This document shows, piece after piece, positions 16,199 through 24,427 of a DNA stretch of 46,698 nucleotides. Under the pieces are notes generated by a model that was not told the origin of the DNA, ran no database searches, and was given only the letters and a program-made list of their open reading frames with translations. The stretch comes from a virus. Within the stretch, counting starts at the first letter, position 1; each line of letters opens with the position of its first letter. Location: IMG/VR virus record IMGVR_UViG_3300042945_000819, positions 1 through 46,698 of that record, one strand, 5' to 3'. The position numbers and the translations under genes are program-made.

Positions 16199-18077
16199 AC
16201 TAATTGATTTTTGTTTGGATACAGAAAATCCTGAAAAAAATTATAAACTAGCTCAGTGGTATGAGAAGCAAAATCATACCGCATCAGCACACGTTTATTA
16301 TTTTAGAGCAGCAGAAAGGACAGAGAATAAAAATTTTGCATATACTTCACTTCTTCGTTCTTCCGTTTGCTATAAAAGTCAAGGAAAACGAGATGCAACT
16401 GAAAAATTATTAATTCATGCTGCTTTATCTTTTCTGACAGAAAGACCAGAGGCATACTATTTTCTTTCTTTGTTTTATGAAAGAAAAGAAGAATGGGACC
16501 AATGTTATTTGTATGCAGACTTTGGATTGAAATGTTATGAAAATGAGGTTGAATCAATAGATTTGCCAGAATATCAAGGAAAGTATGCACTTATTTACCA
16601 AAAAGCACTTGCCTCCTGGTGGTGGGGACGAGGAGAAGAAAGTAAAAAACTTTTTCAATCTCTTAAGAATGATTATTGGAATGTGATGAATGATAATTAT
16701 AAAAATCTTGTTAATGAAAAATTATTTACTTTTTTTAAGCAAGAAAGTGCAAAATACTCCAAGGAAGTAATAAACGTTGATAATGCAATTTTAGAAAAAT
16801 ATACTCTTGAAAATAAAGATTTAAAGGTCAGCAATAATGAAGAAGTCGTGGAACCAAATACAATAAGAAAAAAAATAGGTTTTGATGTTGGAGCATGTGT
16901 TGGTGAAACAATCTCTAAATTTGATGGGTTTGATAAAATCTATGCATTTGAACCAGCTCCTCATGTATTTAATATTCTTGTTGAAAAACATAAAAATGAT
17001 CCAAGAATTGAATTTTATGAGATGGCAATATCTGATGAAGATGGGGTAAAATCTCTAAAGTATCATTACAATTATGGTTATTCTTCATTTTTAGAAATTG
17101 ATAAAGAAGGAGAATTTGCAAAAAAATGTCAAGAGTTTGATCCAGGTTTTGATAATATCGTATCAATAATTGATGTCCAAACGAAAAGGATTGATACTTT
17201 TATGCAAGAAAATTGCATTGAACATATAGATTTTCTCAAAATAGATACACAAGGAAATGATTTAAATGTAATTAAATCTCTTGGTAAAATGATTGATAAA
17301 GTTGATACTATAGAGTTGGAAGTTCAGATTAAACCTTTGTATAAAAATTCAAGTTCTAAAGAAGAAATTGTAGATTTTATGCAAAAGAATAATTTTAATC
17401 TCATATCAGAAGAATCAAATAATTTTTTACTAAAAGATTATGAAGAACGACTAACTTTTAAACAAAAAAAAGATAAATCTTGTTTTTCTATTAATGAATA
17501 TAAAAAATCAACTTCTTGGATTGTAGATAATTTTTATGATAACCCTGATGAGATTCGTAAATTTGCTTTGGAACAAGAATTTGGAGATGAAAGTGTAATT
17601 ACTGGATTTGTTGGAAGAAGAACATTTAATCAATTCTTATTCCCTAAATTAAAAGAAGCATTTGAATCTGTGATGGGTAAAAAGATTACAAAATGGGAAG
17701 AACACGGAATGAATGGAAGGTTTCAAATTTGCTGGTCTGGAGAAAGATTGGTCTATCACTGTGATAGTCAAAGATGGGGAGGTATGATTTATCTCACACC
17801 CAATGCTCCATTTCAATGTGGAACTACATTATATGCTGATAAGAAAAATAGAGCAAGAACTTATTATGACCAAGGATGGGATGAATATTGGGCTAATACC
17901 CCAGGAGATTGTCATTTAGACAGAACACCATTTGAACCTGTAGATGTATTTGGAAATGTATATAATCGTCTTGTAATTTTTGATGCAAGTTGTATTCATT
18001 CTGCTTCAGAATACTTTGGAACTAATAAGGAAAATGCAAGACTATGGCAAATGTTCTTCTTTGATACGGAGGATTGA
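16191..18077 (+). CDS. TPR - FkbM methyltransferase - 2OG oxygenase fusion
   Basis: 628 aa, three parts. Residues ~1-190 are TPR-like helices (YKLAQWYEKQNHTASAHVYYFRAAE; YYFLSLFYERKEEWDQCYLYADF). Residues ~226-400 are an FkbM-type SAM methyltransferase: IGFDVGACVGET, YAFEPAPHVFNILVEKH, DFLKIDTQGND, VDTIELEVQ. Residues ~430-628 look like a 2OG-Fe(II) oxygenase with an HCD iron site near 523 and a distal His in IHSASEYFG near 602. The N-terminal TPR-like section is like those of glycan-synthesis proteins. A methylation and a hydroxylation step on one substrate is the simplest reading. Confidence 0.75.
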   Translation: MNELIDFCLDTENPEKNYKLAQWYEKQNHTASAHVYYFRAAERTENKNFAYTSLLRSSVCYKSQGKRDATEKLLIHAALSFLTERPEAYYFLSLFYERKEEWDQCYLYADFGLKCYENEVESIDLPEYQGKYALIYQKALASWWWGRGEESKKLFQSLKNDYWNVMNDNYKNLVNEKLFTFFKQESAKYSKEVINVDNAILEKYTLENKDLKVSNNEEVVEPNTIRKKIGFDVGACVGETISKFDGFDKIYAFEPAPHVFNILVEKHKNDPRIEFYEMAISDEDGVKSLKYHYNYGYSSFLEIDKEGEFAKKCQEFDPGFDNIVSIIDVQTKRIDTFMQENCIEHIDFLKIDTQGNDLNVIKSLGKMIDKVDTIELEVQIKPLYKNSSSKEEIVDFMQKNNFNLISEESNNFLLKDYEERLTFKQKKDKSCFSINEYKKSTSWIVDNFYDNPDEIRKFALEQEFGDESVITGFVGRRTFNQFLFPKLKEAFESVMGKKITKWEEHGMNGRFQICWSGERLVYHCDSQRWGGMIYLTPNAPFQCGTTLYADKKNRARTYYDQGWDEYWANTPGDCHLDRTPFEPVDVFGNVYNRLVIFDASCIHSASEYFGTNKENARLWQMFFFDTED

Positions 18078-18079
18078 TA

Positions 18080-18850
18080 ATGAACGAAAAATTAATAAAT
18101 TTTCCCCCAGTTTATTATATTTCTTTAAGTGATTCTACCGACAGACAACAATCATTTGAAAATCAATTTATTTTAAATGGAATTGAAAATGTAAAAATGA
18201 TTGAAGCATATGATGGTAGGAAAGAAGATTATAGGAATAAACCCGATATTGTTGATGGTCTTCATTTTGAGTCTATGGATTCTGGTGCAATTGCTGCTAC
18301 AATTTCCCATTTAAAAGCAATATCAGAGTGGTATTATAATTCAGATTCTGATTATGCAATCTTTTTTGAAGATGATATGGCAATAGAATCTATAAATTAT
18401 TGGAATTTCAATTGGCAAGAATTTGCTAAAGAATTACCAAAAGATTGGAATGTAATTCAATTATCATTAATTAAATCAGAGATTCAAGAAAGTGATATGA
18501 AATTGAATCATAGAAATTGGGATATAAATTGGTCTGCAGGAAGTTATTTAATTAAAAAAACTTATGCTAAAAAATTAATAGATTTATATTTTAATAATGA
18601 AAAATATTTTTTAAAAGTTGAATATAATGAGGAAACAATTCCTTATATAGAAACTATTTTGTTTTCTCCTGCAGTTAAAAATGCATATACAATTCCCTTA
18701 TTTTATGAAAATATAAATTTTGCTTCAACTTTTTACCCACATTTTATTCAATCAACTCATAAAGGAACTCAAATTGACTCTTCAAATTATGTTCGTTATT
18801 GGTGGAAAATAAAAGGGAAAGAATTAACTTTAAATGATTTAAAGTTATAA
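18080..18850 (+). CDS. Glycosyltransferase family 25-like protein
   Basis: 256 aa. PPVYYISLSDSTDRQQSFENQF is the GT25 N-terminal signature (LPS galactosyltransferases and collagen Hyl-galactosyltransferases share it), EAYDGR follows at ~45, and FFEDDM near residue 97 is the acidic metal site. The ATG at 18080 is chosen because GGAGG lies 7 nt upstream; a TTG six bases earlier is in frame. It is the last gene of the glycan operon and overlaps nothing. GT25 also modifies collagen in animals, which is suggestive beside a collagen-like fibre, but the acceptor is unknown. Confidence 0.75.
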   Translation: MNEKLINFPPVYYISLSDSTDRQQSFENQFILNGIENVKMIEAYDGRKEDYRNKPDIVDGLHFESMDSGAIAATISHLKAISEWYYNSDSDYAIFFEDDMAIESINYWNFNWQEFAKELPKDWNVIQLSLIKSEIQESDMKLNHRNWDINWSAGSYLIKKTYAKKLIDLYFNNEKYFLKVEYNEETIPYIETILFSPAVKNAYTIPLFYENINFASTFYPHFIQSTHKGTQIDSSNYVRYWWKIKGKELTLNDLKL

Positions 18851-18863
18851 TTTATCTTCAAAC

Positions 18864-18891
18864 CTAACAGAGTGATTTTAGTTAGATTTTT
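18864..18891 (+). terminator. Weak intrinsic terminator after the GT25 gene
   Basis: CTAAC and GTTAG form a 5-bp stem with a 12-nt loop, followed by ATTTTTAT. The stem is short, so termination is probably partial. Confidence 0.4.
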
Positions 18892-18906
18892 ATGTCTTGT
18901 CAACAC

Positions 18907-18935
18907 TTGACACTCAAAAGTTGTTGATGTATGAT
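18907..18935 (+). promoter_or_regulatory. sigma70-type promoter for a small RNA
   Basis: TTGACA at 18907-18912 and TATGAT at 18930-18935 are separated by exactly 17 nt. No start codon with a good RBS follows before the strong terminator at 19015; transcription would begin near 18942, at the base of the first hairpin. Confidence 0.7.
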
Positions 18936-18941
18936 GAAAAG

Positions 18942-19037
18942 GTCTTCGCAACTTCGTAGCTTTGAGTTGCAAGACCCGTCCTGTGGTGGGGACGGATTTC
19001 AAGGTGGAACAACGGGGGTCTCTGACCCCTTTTTTTT
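18942..19037 (+). ncRNA. Putative ~95-nt structured small RNA
   Basis: The segment lies between a consensus promoter and an intrinsic terminator and carries no plausible ORF. Hairpin 1 pairs 18941-18953 with 18965-18976 (12 bp with one bulged C, 11-nt loop). Hairpin 2 pairs CCGTCC (18976-18981) with GGACGG (18990-18995). The terminator is a third stem. A single-stranded linker (about 18996-19013, ATTTCAAGGTGGAACAAC) could be a target-binding region. It does not fold as a tRNA. I do not recognise a known RNA family. Confidence 0.6.
19015..19037 (+). terminator. Strong intrinsic terminator
   Basis: GGGGTC and GACCCC enclose a TCT loop and are followed by eight T residues. It ends the small RNA and insulates the endonuclease gene downstream. 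Confidence 0.85.
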
Positions 19038-19044
19038 ATAAATA
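19037..19044 (+). promoter_or_regulatory. T4-type late promoter (TATAAATA)
   Basis: An exact late box that begins in the last T of the terminator, 24 nt before the ATG at 19068. Confidence 0.7.
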
Positions 19045-19067
19045 ATAGTGTATAGTGTGTGTCCCTG

Positions 19068-19763
19068 ATGAAAAATACTTATTATACTTATGCTTGGTTA
19101 AGAGAAGATAAGACCCCTTACTATGTTGGTAAAGGTATTGGTAATAGAGCATATCGTTCTCATAAAAGAGGCAATAAATATATGCCTTCTCCACCAAAAG
19201 ATAGAATAATATTTTTAAAGAAAAATCTAACGGAGTTTGATGCATATAAGCACGAAAATTATATTATCACTATTTTGGGTTTAAAAAGTGAAGGTGGTTT
19301 ATTGATTAATATGTCTTATGGTGGAGAAGGAAGTTCTGGAAGAAAACCTAGTGAATATTGTATTGAAAGAACTAAACAAGCAAATATAGGGAAAACTCTT
19401 ACCGAAGAACATAAGAAAAAGGTTTCGCAACAAGTATCTCAAAGGAGATGGTGGAATAATGGAGAAATAGACAAGCATACTATTGAATGTCCTGGTGATG
19501 GATGGGTTCTTGGTAGATTATTTAATTCTAAAAGTGAGAAATACAAAACAAAAGATTTTGCTGAAAAGTCAAGAAGAACCAATTTGGGGAAAATTGTTAG
19601 TGATGAAACAAAAATGAAACAAAGTCAAAAAAGAAAAGGAAGAAAGTGGTGGAATAATGGAGATAAAACAAAGTTATGTTATGAATGTCCTGGTGATGGT
19701 TGGGTTCAAGGAAGACCTGGACCACTTTTCCAAGTGTCCATTCGGGAATCCCAAGAGCAGTAG
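19068..19763 (+). CDS. GIY-YIG homing endonuclease
   Basis: 231 aa. YYTYAWLR and YYVGKGIGNR form the GIY-YIG catalytic start, and HENYIITILG near ~65 supplies the later acidic and aromatic residues. NUMOD3-like IGKTLTEEHKKKVSQ follows, and the WWNNG...ECPGDGWVxGR motif occurs twice (near 130-150 and 195-220). The ATG at 19068 is preferred over the GTG at 19059 because it is the one matching the sister gene at 27532. The last ~14 codons read through a regulatory cassette of the next operon. It makes a DNA break to spread itself. Confidence 0.85.
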   Translation: MKNTYYTYAWLREDKTPYYVGKGIGNRAYRSHKRGNKYMPSPPKDRIIFLKKNLTEFDAYKHENYIITILGLKSEGGLLINMSYGGEGSSGRKPSEYCIERTKQANIGKTLTEEHKKKVSQQVSQRRWWNNGEIDKHTIECPGDGWVLGRLFNSKSEKYKTKDFAEKSRRTNLGKIVSDETKMKQSQKRKGRKWWNNGDKTKLCYECPGDGWVQGRPGPLFQVSIRESQEQ

Positions 19764-19767
19764 TCTC

Positions 19768-19788
19768 TGGTATGATTACGGAGTAGTC
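19768..19788 (+). promoter_or_regulatory. Extended -10 promoter with GATTAC palindrome
   Basis: TGGTATGAT is an extended -10 element. It runs into GATTAC-GGA-GTAGTC, a palindrome with one mismatch that would overlap the transcription start. The ATG of the metallopeptidase is 26 nt after the -10. Confidence 0.6.
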
Positions 19789-19801
19789 AAAAGCAAACCA
19801 G

Positions 19802-21991
19802 ATGTCGGTAAATCTAGAAGTTAAAGGAATGCTGGCTAAATGCCTTGCGATGGAAAATATTATCATTGAGCATAAAAAAGTTCCAACTGCTATGTTTGAT
19901 GTTGAACGTAGGGTATTGACTTTACCGACTTGGGACAAAGCAAGTGATACGGTATATACACTTTTGGTTGCCCACGAAGTGGGCCATAGTTTGCATACCG
20001 ATAATATTGACTGGACAAAAGATTACCCAGAAGTGCCCAAAGACTTCGTAAATGTTCTGGAAGATGTTCGTGTAGAACGTCTGATGAAGAAGAAGTATCC
20101 TGGTCTGTCTAGGACTTTCTATAATGGTTATAATGAACTCAACAACGATGATTTCTTCTCCACCAAAGATGAGAAACTGGATGATTTGAGTTTTATTGAC
20201 CGAATTAATCTCTACTTCAAGATTGGTGCATTTCACAACATTGCCTTCAATGATGAAGAAAATGAGTTTCTGACTCGTGCTTCATTGACGGAAACCTTTG
20301 ATGAAGTTCTGCAACTTTCCCGTGATATTGTTGAGTTTGTAAAATACAAAAGGCAAAAAATCAGCAATATGCCCACTCCTGGTGGTAGTGAAGAAATGTC
20401 TGGTCCTGGTGGGGAAGAAGTAGAAACTCCTCAACAAACGTCTTCATCTGAAGATGGTGATAATTCTAACGGAAAGAACAAAACTGAATTGGATCAAGAC
20501 TCACAGGGACAGTCTCAATCTGAAGGTGAATCTTTCGGTGAAGAAATGTCCAAGTCTATTGAAGCACCAGAGGGTGGTGGATTCGGGCAAGACCCAAGTG
20601 ATAAGCACGGAAAAACTCTTGAAGATGAACTGTCATCTAAAACTTCTCGTTCTTTTGATGAAAAGTCTAAAGATTTGGTGGATAAGTATGCTCAAGAAAC
20701 TCATTATGTGGAACTTCCTAAGATGAATCTTGAGACAATGATTATTCCCAATAATTATATTCATTATAAAGCAAAAGAGCATTACGCAAGTGTTGGTTCT
20801 TGGGTTCGTGATGCTTATGACCTTGCTTGTAAGGAATATAATACCTACAAGAAATCAGCAGAGAAAGAAGTTTCTTATCTGGTAAAGGAGTTTGAGTGCA
20901 AGAAGTCTGCTGACCAGTATGCTCGTTCTAGTGTTGCTAGAACTGGTGTTCTTGATACACAGAAACTTCATACTTACAAGTTTAACGAAGACCTGTTTAA
21001 GAAAGTTTCTGTAGTCCCTGATGGCAAGAATCACGGTCTTATCTTCATTCTTGACTGGTCTGGTTCAATGGGTGAATTCATTCTGGATGCATACAAGCAA
21101 CTTCTAAATCTCATTTGGTTCTGCCGTAAGGTGAATATTCCTTTTGAGGTTTATGCTTTTACTCTTGATTGTCATTCTTATGCAGAACTTCAACCAAATC
21201 ATCCTCCTGTCTATGAAAGGGTTGCAAATGTTCTATCACCTGAGAATTCTTTCCGTTTGATGAACTTCTTCACCAGCAAAACAAATACTCGTGTTCTTGA
21301 AGAACAACTGAAAAATATTTGGGTTGCTTGTTACTTCTTTCAAAAGAAAATGGGTTCTGTTCCTCGTCATCTTGACCTTTCTGGTTCTCCTATTGGTGAA
21401 TCTCTGATGGCACTACACTCTTTGATTCCTGATTTCCAGGCAAAGAATAAACTACAAAAGGTCAATGTCATCTTTCTGACTGACGGGGAAGGGTATCAGA
21501 ATTCAGTGACAACTGAAAGAAAACTTGGAGATGGTACAACCAGAATTGGTCATACCAAACACTCTCGGACTTCAATTCGTGATCGTAAGACTGGTAGAAT
21601 CTATCAACCTTTGAATTACGATAACTTCCCTTTGTATGCTAAAGTTCTTCTTCAAACAGTCAAAGATAAGTTCCCTATGGTGAATGTGATTAACTTCCGT
21701 ATCACCCCTAGTCGTGATTTTTCAAACTGTTATCGTTGGTATGGTGGGGGTCAGTCTTCGGAATACGAAAAAATCAAAACTGATTATCGTAAGGAAGGTT
21801 GTGTTCAATTTCAAAACACTGGGTTTGACCAATTCAATGTGGTTCTTGCATCTTCTCTTGCTCAAGATGAAGAGTTCTCTGTTCCTGAGAATGCAACAAA
21901 GTCCCAGATTAAATCATCATTTGTGAGGATGTTGGGTAAGAAGAAAACTAACAAGAAACTGCTCAGCAATTTTATTACTCTAGTTGCCTGA
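19802..21991 (+). CDS. Zn-metallopeptidase / vWA-domain (CobT-like) protein
   Basis: 729 aa. HEVGH at 58-62 is a gluzincin-type zinc site in an N-terminal domain. Residues ~185-280 are an acidic, Ser/Gln/Glu-rich linker. DWSGSMGEF (~418) is the MIDAS metal site of a von Willebrand A domain, with LTDGE further on. In T4-like cyanophages this gene neighbours cobS. The arrangement of a MoxR/CobS AAA ATPase with a vWA partner is that of the CobS-CobT pair and of MoxR-vWA chaperones. Cobalt chelation is not shown; a remodelling or assembly role is an alternative. Confidence 0.75.
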   Translation: MSVNLEVKGMLAKCLAMENIIIEHKKVPTAMFDVERRVLTLPTWDKASDTVYTLLVAHEVGHSLHTDNIDWTKDYPEVPKDFVNVLEDVRVERLMKKKYPGLSRTFYNGYNELNNDDFFSTKDEKLDDLSFIDRINLYFKIGAFHNIAFNDEENEFLTRASLTETFDEVLQLSRDIVEFVKYKRQKISNMPTPGGSEEMSGPGGEEVETPQQTSSSEDGDNSNGKNKTELDQDSQGQSQSEGESFGEEMSKSIEAPEGGGFGQDPSDKHGKTLEDELSSKTSRSFDEKSKDLVDKYAQETHYVELPKMNLETMIIPNNYIHYKAKEHYASVGSWVRDAYDLACKEYNTYKKSAEKEVSYLVKEFECKKSADQYARSSVARTGVLDTQKLHTYKFNEDLFKKVSVVPDGKNHGLIFILDWSGSMGEFILDAYKQLLNLIWFCRKVNIPFEVYAFTLDCHSYAELQPNHPPVYERVANVLSPENSFRLMNFFTSKTNTRVLEEQLKNIWVACYFFQKKMGSVPRHLDLSGSPIGESLMALHSLIPDFQAKNKLQKVNVIFLTDGEGYQNSVTTERKLGDGTTRIGHTKHSRTSIRDRKTGRIYQPLNYDNFPLYAKVLLQTVKDKFPMVNVINFRITPSRDFSNCYRWYGGGQSSEYEKIKTDYRKEGCVQFQNTGFDQFNVVLASSLAQDEEFSVPENATKSQIKSSFVRMLGKKKTNKKLLSNFITLVA

Positions 21992-21998
21992 CCACCTG

Positions 21999-22022
21999 GG
22001 GGAGTATTTAATACTCCCCTCT
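21999..22022 (+). terminator. Intrinsic terminator after the vWA peptidase gene
   Basis: GGGGAGTAT and ATACTCCCC form a 9-bp stem with a 3-nt loop. Only a short TCTT follows before a late box, so it may act as a partial terminator. Confidence 0.6.
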
Positions 22023-22030
22023 TATAAATA
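22023..22030 (+). promoter_or_regulatory. T4-type late promoter (TATAAATA)
   Basis: An exact late box 20 nt before the ATG of the internal-protein-like gene at 22050. Confidence 0.7.
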
Positions 22031-22049
22031 ACTAAAAAGTATTTGTAAA

Positions 22050-22877
22050 ATGGACGCTAAAGACATTCGCAATCTTCATGAAGCATATTTGGAAGTTTAT
22101 CAAGAACAGCAACTTGATGAAGGACTCAAAAAGGCATTTATAAAAGCATATGGTAGAGCATATGCTACTGCGGGTGATGATTATGCGGATGAAGATGATT
22201 TTGAACGAGAAGCAAAAATTAGATCACATATTGAAAGAAGATATGGACCTGAAACTGCAAAACACGCAGATGAACATGGATATGTTCAAAGCACAGGAAG
22301 AAGATATGGAAGACCTGAACCAAGAATTCAACCAAATAGAAAGTTTAAGACTACAAAAGCAGGAAAAATGCCTAAAAATGCTCAAAAAGCATTTAAGAAT
22401 GAGTTGATTCTTAATAAATCCGAAAGAGATAGTCCAACGATTGGTGGAGTACGTAAACCCAAACATTGGGGTAAAGTTGGTGGGGAAAAAGGACTTCCTG
22501 AACAAGTAGACCTCTACGACATCATCCTCTCACACCTTCTTGATGAAGGGTATGCTGAAACTCAAGAAGCAGCAGAAGCAATCATGGTGAATATGAGTGA
22601 AGATTGGAGAGATAGTATTTGTGAAGCAATGGTTGATTCTGGACTAAAAGGTCAAGAAAAGAAAAAAATTAGAAATGAAAGAAACTTTGAAACAAATACA
22701 TTATCTAAATCCAAATCCACCAAAGAAAGACATAAAAAGCATAGAGAAATACGAGGTATGAAAAAAATAAAAGGTGATAAAACTGGAGAAAAAGAATCTT
22801 CAATTTTAGCACAAAGTTCTAGGGTTCATAAGTCATATAATAATGGATATAATAGAGATGGTAGTTATATGGGTTGA
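22050..22877 (+). CDS. Internal-protein-like cyanophage protein with LLDEGYAET module
   Basis: 275 aa. The N-terminus MDAKDIRNLHEAYLEVYQEQQLDEG has the look of prohead-protease substrates (hydrophobic-x-Glu sites). The middle is basic and Gly-poor. Residues ~150-190 (VDLYDIILSHLLDEGYAETQ... NMSEDWRD) form a helical module found again in the genes at 36773 and 33717. The C-terminal ~70 aa are very Lys-rich and could bind DNA. It has its own late promoter and is followed directly by a terminator cassette. Packaging in the capsid is an inference. Confidence 0.6.
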   Translation: MDAKDIRNLHEAYLEVYQEQQLDEGLKKAFIKAYGRAYATAGDDYADEDDFEREAKIRSHIERRYGPETAKHADEHGYVQSTGRRYGRPEPRIQPNRKFKTTKAGKMPKNAQKAFKNELILNKSERDSPTIGGVRKPKHWGKVGGEKGLPEQVDLYDIILSHLLDEGYAETQEAAEAIMVNMSEDWRDSICEAMVDSGLKGQEKKKIRNERNFETNTLSKSKSTKERHKKHREIRGMKKIKGDKTGEKESSILAQSSRVHKSYNNGYNRDGSYMG

Positions 22878-22898
22878 GACCACTCCCCAAACTGTCCC

Positions 22899-22924
22899 AA
22901 GGTGTCCCAGAGGCACCTTTTTTT
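22899..22924 (+). terminator. Intrinsic terminator (terminator-promoter cassette A)
   Basis: AAGGTG and CACCTT close a 9-nt loop and are followed by a run of T. The sequence from 22878, immediately after the stop codon, is nearly identical to the cassette at 32979. Confidence 0.8.
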
Positions 22925-22925
22925 G

Positions 22926-22946
22926 TGCTATGATTACGAAGTAATC
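22926..22946 (+). promoter_or_regulatory. Extended -10 promoter with perfect GATTAC-N3-GTAATC palindrome
   Basis: TGCTATGAT is the extended -10. GATTAC (22932-22937) and GTAATC (22941-22946) form a perfect inverted repeat across the expected start site. No -35 consensus is visible. cobS starts at 22957. Confidence 0.65.
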
Positions 22947-22956
22947 AAACAAACCG

Positions 22957-24090
22957 ATGCCTACAAAATCTAACATTATGACTGACCAAGCAATCTCTAT
23001 TCTGAAAGAAAAGTTTGGCACCGAGTTTGGTGTCGATGCTGTAAAAGAAGTGGCAGCAGAACTGGGCACTTCGTATGCGACTCTTTCTAAGTATCTGAAT
23101 CAATACAAGACTGGTCGTGGTAAATGGAATCTGGAGGCAACTGTGCAAGAACTTGAAGAAACTTACAACTCTCCTGCTGCAGAAGGTTCCGATACGGTTC
23201 CTGGTGTGGCAACTATGAATTCTGTTGTTCAAAATCTTATTCCTAAAAAAGATGATACCTTCGTCAGCTTTGGTAATTTCTCTGATATTAAGAAAGTTAT
23301 TCAGTCTGGTCTATTCTATCCTGCTTTCATCACTGGGCTTTCTGGTAATGGTAAAACTTTTGGTGTTGAGCAATCTTGTGCCCAACTGAAACGAGAACTT
23401 ATTCGTGTTAATATCACGATTGAGACTGATGAGGATGACCTGATTGGTGGTTTCCGACTCGTCAATGGGGAAACCGTGTGGCACAATGGTCCTGTTGTGG
23501 AAGCAATGGAACGTGGTGCAATTCTTCTGCTTGATGAGATTGACCTGGCATCTAATAAGATTATGTGTCTGCAATCTGTCCTGGAAGGCAAAGGTGTCTT
23601 TCTGAAGAAAATTGGTAAGCACGTTGTTCCTAAAGCAGGATTCAATGTGATTGCAACTGCAAATACCAAAGGTAAGGGTTCTGATGATGGACGTTTCATT
23701 GGCACCAATGTTCTCAATGAGGCATTTCTAGAACGATTCCCAATTACCTTTGAGCAGGATTATCCTACTCTTGCAACGGAAACCAAAATTTTGACAAAGG
23801 TGGCAGAATCACTTAACATTCCTATGATTGGTGAGCATACTGATTTCATCAAGCATCTCTGTACTTGGTCTGAGATTATTCGTAAGACCTTTACTGATGG
23901 TGGTATTGATGAAGTAATTTCTACTCGTCGTCTGGTTCATATTATCAAAGCATATTCTATCTTTGGTAAGAAAGACAAAGCACTAAAAGTTTGTCTGAAT
24001 CGTTTTGATGATGAGACTAAAAGTACCTTTGTTGAACTTTACGACAAGATTGATGCTGAATTTCAGCAAAATAAAACAGAAGAGGGGTGA
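22957..24090 (+). CDS. cobS: CobS-like AAA+ ATPase
   Basis: 377 aa. GLSGNGKT at ~127-134 is Walker A, ILLLDEID near 189-196 is Walker B, and ATANTKG at ~229 is sensor 1 of the MoxR/CobS class. The N-terminal ~100 residues carry a KFGTEFGVDAVKEVAAELG helix-turn-helix-like unit. cobS is a common cyanophage gene, usually named after the cobaltochelatase subunit. It pairs with the vWA peptidase upstream; the two could act as a chelatase or chaperone. The start fits a 21-nt leader from the palindromic promoter. Confidence 0.85.
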   Translation: MPTKSNIMTDQAISILKEKFGTEFGVDAVKEVAAELGTSYATLSKYLNQYKTGRGKWNLEATVQELEETYNSPAAEGSDTVPGVATMNSVVQNLIPKKDDTFVSFGNFSDIKKVIQSGLFYPAFITGLSGNGKTFGVEQSCAQLKRELIRVNITIETDEDDLIGGFRLVNGETVWHNGPVVEAMERGAILLLDEIDLASNKIMCLQSVLEGKGVFLKKIGKHVVPKAGFNVIATANTKGKGSDDGRFIGTNVLNEAFLERFPITFEQDYPTLATETKILTKVAESLNIPMIGEHTDFIKHLCTWSEIIRKTFTDGGIDEVISTRRLVHIIKAYSIFGKKDKALKVCLNRFDDETKSTFVELYDKIDAEFQQNKTEEG

Positions 24091-24106
24091 AACTCCCCTT
24101 TTCTTT
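24083..24106 (+). terminator. Intrinsic terminator after cobS
   Basis: AGGGG and CCCCT form a stem with a 7-nt loop that overlaps the cobS stop codon, followed by TTTTCTTT. Confidence 0.65.
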
Positions 24107-24145
24107 GATATATAAGAACAAGTCCTCTACCCCTATTGATTTTCT

Positions 24146-24274
24146 ATGACTTCAATTTTTTTGGAAAAAGATTCGGACACAATTTACGAAGAATTTCAAG
24201 ATACAACTGAAGACACTCAAGAGGAAGAATATAGAGAGGATAGGTTGGATCAAATGATTTCTAAGTACGGTTGA
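24146..24274 (+). CDS. Small acidic protein (42 aa)
   Basis: A 42-aa ORF starting MTSIFLEKD, rich in Glu and Asp (TEDTQEEEYRED) and predicted helical in its second half. It is the first of a chain of small early-type genes, 55 nt after cobS. No known family. The regular codon use and tight packing with the next ORF (11-nt gap) argue that it is real. Confidence 0.5.
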   Translation: MTSIFLEKDSDTIYEEFQDTTEDTQEEEYREDRLDQMISKYG

Positions 24275-24285
24275 TATGAGGTCTT

Positions 24286-24426
24286 ATGATTCAAAATATG
24301 GAACAAATTATCAAAAAAGAACATATTGAAGAGCTTGAAAATTTTGCTAATTATTTGGGAGTTGATTTTGAAGATTACATAGAGTATCTTCATCCAGATG
24401 TAGATTTTGATGACTATTCTAGATAA
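24286..24426 (+). CDS. Small acidic protein (46 aa)
   Basis: 46 aa, MIQNMEQIIKKEHIEELENF...; an N-terminal amphipathic helix and a C-terminal acidic end (HPDVDFDDYSR). The downstream gene starts 1 nt after its stop. No motif recognised. Confidence 0.5.
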   Translation: MIQNMEQIIKKEHIEELENFANYLGVDFEDYIEYLHPDVDFDDYSR

Positions 24427-24427
24427 A

